Part shown: in pieces, positions 61,391 through 64,000 of the stretch
Numbering within the stretch: the first letter of the stretch is position 1
How the letters are laid out: each line of letters starts with the position of its first letter
Source of the DNA: DATFKA01 sp035268885
Lineage (GTDB): Bacteria > Bacteroidota > Bacteroidia > Chitinophagales > Saprospiraceae
NCBI GenBank assembly: GCA_035268885.1
Contig: DATFKA010000008.1
Span: 10,099-74,098 of the forward strand
Length of the DNA stretch: 64,000 nt
Direction of reading: 5' to 3'
Translations under genes and position numbers: made by a program
The notes under the pieces: generated by a model
Databases searched by the model: none
The model's input: the letters and a program-made list of their open reading frames with translations, nothing else
What the model was told of the DNA's origin: nothing

Positions 61391-61438
61391 TATACTTGTT
61401 ATACTTCCGTAAAAAACAGTAAATGAGTGTTTTATACC

Positions 61439-61469
61439 TTGATCAGTAGCGTAGAAAAGCCTAATTTTG
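61439..61469 (+). promoter_or_regulatory. promoter of the YgiQ-like gene
   Basis: TTG (61439-61441), 20-base spacer and TAATTTTG (61462-61469) match the Bacteroidota consensus exactly. The transcript would begin near 61476 and contain the 7-base repeat tract in its leader. Confidence 0.65.
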
Positions 61470-61502
61470 TGCTTCATTATTAAATGAGGTGTATAGACAA
61501 GG

Positions 61503-61530
61503 CACATGACACATGACACATGACACATGA
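61503..61530 (+). repeat. four tandem copies of CACATGA in the YgiQ leader
   Basis: The 7-base unit CACATGA is repeated four times without mismatch and followed by degenerate copies (CGAGTGA, CACCTGA). The gene's own start codon sits in another CACATGA (61556-61562). Each unit holds an ATG that is closed by a stop within six codons or fewer in the present sequence. Confidence 0.85.
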
Positions 61531-61558
61531 CCGAGTGACCACCTGAGCAAACGACCAC

Positions 61559-63472
61559 ATGACAAAGCAGCAGCAACGACCCATTACCGACTGGTTACCG
61601 ATCACCGCTAAGGAAGTAGAAGCACGCGGCTGGGGAGAATTGGACGTCATCCTGATCTCCGGCGATGCTTACGTGGATCATCCCGCTTTTGGTGCGGCCG
61701 TAATTGGTCGTATTATGGAGAGTGAAGGCCTGCGCATCGCAATTGTTCCCCAACCCAATTGGCAGGACGATCTGCGCGACTTTAAGAAGATGGGGGAGCC
61801 TAAATTGTTCTTTGGGGTGACCTCCGGCTGTATGGATTCCATGGTCAATCATTATACCGCAAGCAAACGTAGGCGATCTACCGATGCTTATACGCCCGGG
61901 GGCGACGCTGGTTTTCGTCCGGATTATGCGACGACAGTTTACACCAAAATTCTAAAGAAACTCTACCCGGACGTGCCCGTAGTAATCGGCGGCATTGAAG
62001 CCTCCTTGCGGAGGGTGACGCATTACGACTACTGGGAAGATAAATTGATGCCTTCCATTCTGGAAATGAGTGGAGCTGACCTATTGGTGTATGGTATGGG
62101 GGAGCCTCCCTTGCGGGAAATTGTACGGTTGGCTAAACGTGGTGTTCCTATTTCTTCCCTGACTACGATTCCACAGACCGCCGTTTTGGTTGATAAAGAG
62201 GAGAAATTACCCAAGAATAAAAACTGGGAGGATTTGACCCTGAGTTCGCATGAGACCTGTCTGCGTGACAAACGCGCCTTTGCGGCTAACTTTAAGCACA
62301 TTGAGCAAGAATCTAATAAGGTAAAGGCCCGTAGAATTTTACAGGATATTGGTGAGAAGACCCTGGTGGTCAACCCCCCTTATCCGCCGATGGAGGAAAA
62401 TGAGATTGACGCTTCTTTTGATTTGCCGTACACGCGACTGCCGCACCCTAAATATAAGAAGCGTGGCTCCATCCCGGCTTACGAGATGATTCGCTTCTCG
62501 GTGAATATGCATCGGGGTTGTTTTGGTGGTTGTAGCTTCTGTACGATTTCTGCGCATCAGGGTAAATTTATTGCCAGTCGCTCGGAGGAGTCGATTATGA
62601 AAGAAGTAGACGCCGTCACCGAAATGCCCGATTTCAAGGGTTACATTAGCGACCTGGGCGGCCCTTCGGCAAATATGTACCGCATGAAGGGCAAAGATCA
62701 ATCGATCTGTGACCGCTGTGTCGCGCCTTCCTGCATCCATCCGGTAGTCTGTAGCAATCTGGATACGAGTCACAAGCCACTGACAGAAATCTATAAAAAG
62801 GCGGCCGCGCATCCCGAGGTTAAGAAAGCCTTTGTGGGGAGTGGTATTCGTTATGATCTGCTAGTGGATAGTTATAATAAAAAGAACGATGGCAGCTCCG
62901 ACGAATATATGGAGCAGCTGGTGACCAACCACGTTTGTGGTCGACTCAAGGTAGCGCCGGAGCACACTTCGGATAATACTTTAAAGGTTATGCGCAAGCC
63001 ATCCTTTAAGCATTTCCACGAATTCAAAAAGAAATACGATCGCATCAACGAGAAGCACGGGCTCAAACAACCGCTGATTCCGTACTTTATTTCCAGCCAT
63101 CCGGGCTCAGAAGTAGAAGATATGGCCAATTTGGCTGCGGAGACCAAGGATATGGGTTTTCGTCTGGAGCAGGTGCAAGATTTTACGCCTACGCCGATGA
63201 CGGTGGCTACCATTATTTATTACACGGGTCTACATCCCTACACTTTACGTCCCATCTATACGGCTAAATCCAAGCACGAAAAGAAAAAGCAGCACTTGTT
63301 TTTCTTTTGGCACAAGCGGGAGAATCATCAGGAAATCCGGGATAAGCTAACCGAGTTGGGTAGAGAGGATTTGATCGAGAAGTTGATCGAAGATAAGAAG
63401 AAGCACAATAAGCGGGAATATCTAAAGCAGCGCCGCAAGAGCAAGCGTAATAAGCATCACTCGCGGCGCTAA
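61559..63472 (+). CDS. YgiQ family radical SAM protein
   Basis: A 637-residue radical SAM enzyme of usual YgiQ length. An N-terminal cobalamin-binding-like half (DVILISGDAYVDHPAFG near 27-43) precedes the SAM core with HRGCFGGCSFCTIS (about 317-330), the CxxxCxxC iron-sulfur site, and a second cysteine group (ICDRCVAPSCIHPVVC near 381-396). The C-terminal tail is strongly basic (KQRRKSKRNKHHSRR). The reaction is not known for the family. It is transcribed alone and converges on the dodecin-like gene, 5 bases away. Confidence 0.93.
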   Translation: MTKQQQRPITDWLPITAKEVEARGWGELDVILISGDAYVDHPAFGAAVIGRIMESEGLRIAIVPQPNWQDDLRDFKKMGEPKLFFGVTSGCMDSMVNHYTASKRRRSTDAYTPGGDAGFRPDYATTVYTKILKKLYPDVPVVIGGIEASLRRVTHYDYWEDKLMPSILEMSGADLLVYGMGEPPLREIVRLAKRGVPISSLTTIPQTAVLVDKEEKLPKNKNWEDLTLSSHETCLRDKRAFAANFKHIEQESNKVKARRILQDIGEKTLVVNPPYPPMEENEIDASFDLPYTRLPHPKYKKRGSIPAYEMIRFSVNMHRGCFGGCSFCTISAHQGKFIASRSEESIMKEVDAVTEMPDFKGYISDLGGPSANMYRMKGKDQSICDRCVAPSCIHPVVCSNLDTSHKPLTEIYKKAAAHPEVKKAFVGSGIRYDLLVDSYNKKNDGSSDEYMEQLVTNHVCGRLKVAPEHTSDNTLKVMRKPSFKHFHEFKKKYDRINEKHGLKQPLIPYFISSHPGSEVEDMANLAAETKDMGFRLEQVQDFTPTPMTVATIIYYTGLHPYTLRPIYTAKSKHEKKKQHLFFFWHKRENHQEIRDKLTELGREDLIEKLIEDKKKHNKREYLKQRRKSKRNKHHSRR

Positions 63473-63477
63473 CTGGT

Positions 63478-63681
63478 TTAGGCGTTTACTCGGAAAGAAA
63501 CGTTGCAGATCACACCGTAGGTGCTAATCTTACCGTCTTTTACGTGGGCTTTGATGTCTTTCACATAAACGGAATCTACGTTCTTAACGGTTTTGCTAAC
63601 TTCTTGCACCGCGTTCTGTACGGCGTCTTCAATACTCTTTTCGGAGGAGGCAATGACTTCAATTACTTTTACAATAGCCAT
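63478..63681 (-). CDS. dodecin-like protein
   Basis: A 67-residue small protein of dodecin size and pattern (MAIVKVIEVIASSEKSIEDA, then VDSVYVKDIKAHVKDGKIST, ending SFRV). Dodecins form hollow 12-mers that bind flavins. The Trp that stacks on the flavin in haloarchaeal and other bacterial dodecins is absent (SVYV in its place) and the Gln that contacts the ring is not seen (YGVI), so flavin storage is doubtful. The fold and probably the 12-mer remain. Confidence 0.85.
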   Translation of the reverse strand: MAIVKVIEVIASSEKSIEDAVQNAVQEVSKTVKNVDSVYVKDIKAHVKDGKISTYGVICNVSFRVNA

Positions 63682-63709
63682 ATGGATATTAGTTTGATGA
63701 AAAAAAATC

Positions 63710-63759
63710 GAAGTTGTTTAAGGATTTTCGCTTGCGCAAAAAGTCAGTAAAACAACTTC
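63710..63759. repeat. short palindromic repeat related to the element at 9538-9710
   Basis: GAAGTTGTTT (63710-63719) is mirrored by AAACAACTTC (63750-63759). The left arm continues as AAGTTGTTTAAGGATT (63711-63726), identical to the reversed right end of the 173-base palindromic element. It could be an internally deleted copy of the same family. Confidence 0.55.
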
Positions 63760-63892
63760 AGTAAGAAGTTAACATTTTTTTGAATCAATTTCCAGTCTAA
63801 ATTATTGATCACCTATATAAGGTGTGTTGATCCGCTTTTAAGAAGGACCTGGATCATAAAAAGAAAAAAAGATTAAAAAAAGTAAAAAGGGC

Positions 63893-63923
63893 TTGCATGG
63901 TAAGAATAGAAGTTATACTTTTG
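63893..63923 (+). promoter_or_regulatory. strong stable-RNA-type promoter near the right edge
   Basis: TTG (63893-63895), 20-base spacer and TACTTTTG (63916-63923) are preceded by a long A/T-rich tract (63855-63890), a likely UP-like element. It is followed by CAATCGCTTTTGAAAAG, nearly the same as after the tRNA promoter. Downstream bases to 64000 carry no protein start and end in another A/T-rich block, as in tandem rRNA promoters. A 16S rRNA or tRNA operon outside the window is inferred. Confidence 0.65.
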
Positions 63924-64000
63924 CAATCGCTTTTGAAAAGGCGGAGATAATTGAGGAGAGTGGCGCTGCGAAAAGATCAAAAAAGTTTGATAAAAAAGCG

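Noticed and set aside
61503..61562. CACATGA tandem repeat as a CRISPR-like or iteron array
   Set aside because: The unit is 7 bases without spacers, and no cas, rep or origin features are nearby.

Overview
The window looks like a chromosomal segment from a Bacteroidota bacterium, most likely of the Saprospiria (Lewinella/Haliscomenobacter-like) type. The evidence is a SusC/SusD pair, type A and type B type-IX-secretion sorting domains, a DUF4175 protein, OmpA-type lipoproteins, a crtI-crtB-lycopene cyclase carotenoid operon, and promoters of the Bacteroidota form TTG-N19..23-TAnnTTTG with few Shine-Dalgarno sites. The species cannot be named from the sequence alone.

Layout. 1-7.1 kb: a minus-strand 5-oxoprolinase operon (FMN alpha-hydroxyacid oxidase, pxpA, pxpB, pxpC running off the edge), a formate/nitrite-type channel, a HELGH metallopeptidase, a GH3-like adenylating enzyme and a PfkB kinase. 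7.1-7.4 kb: a tRNA-Asn/tRNA-Val operon with promoter and terminator. 7.4-9.75 kb: an accessory patch holding a frameshifted tyrosine recombinase fragment, the 3' end of a group II intron (domains V and VI can be folded by hand), an M20 amidohydrolase and a palindromic MITE-like repeat, followed by a cystathionine-gamma-synthase-type PLP enzyme. 11-22 kb (minus strand): a homocysteine methyltransferase fused in frame to a lipoprotein, an MscS channel, a sulfatase, a P1B-4 metal ATPase, a shrunken beta-barrel gene, a flavin amine oxidase, a TPR-VWA protein, an OmpA protein and a membrane protein. 22-31 kb: a second MscS channel, two Skp-like chaperones, murI, an aldehyde dehydrogenase homologue without catalytic residues, dapD, an ornithine-cyclodeaminase-family enzyme, a large exported protein and trmB. 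31.6-41.4 kb: an OmpA-Pal-like lipoprotein, an alpha/beta hydrolase, an M1 aminopeptidase, the DUF4175 protein, a gene relic, an RsbW-like kinase and ybeY. 41.7-51.2 kb: a plus-strand locus of SusC, SusD, di-heme peroxidase, an UnbV/VCBS protein with a type A sorting domain, and a protein with a type B sorting domain. 51.2-64 kb: mfd, a rhodanese lipoprotein, an 883-residue surface protein with a PEP/IPTL-CTERM-like tail, the carotenoid operon, a YgiQ radical SAM protein, a dodecin-like protein and, at the edge, a strong stable-RNA promoter and leader that probably precedes an rRNA or tRNA operon outside the window.

Most of the window is housekeeping and cell-envelope content. The parts that deserve a second look are the SusCD/di-heme peroxidase/UnbV/sorting-domain locus with an internal hairpin terminator, the aldehyde dehydrogenase pseudoenzyme, the methyltransferase-lipoprotein fusion, the intron/recombinase relics beside the tRNAs, and small palindromic repeats that recur at distant sites. 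No CRISPR array, intact transposon, prophage or recognisable defence system was seen.
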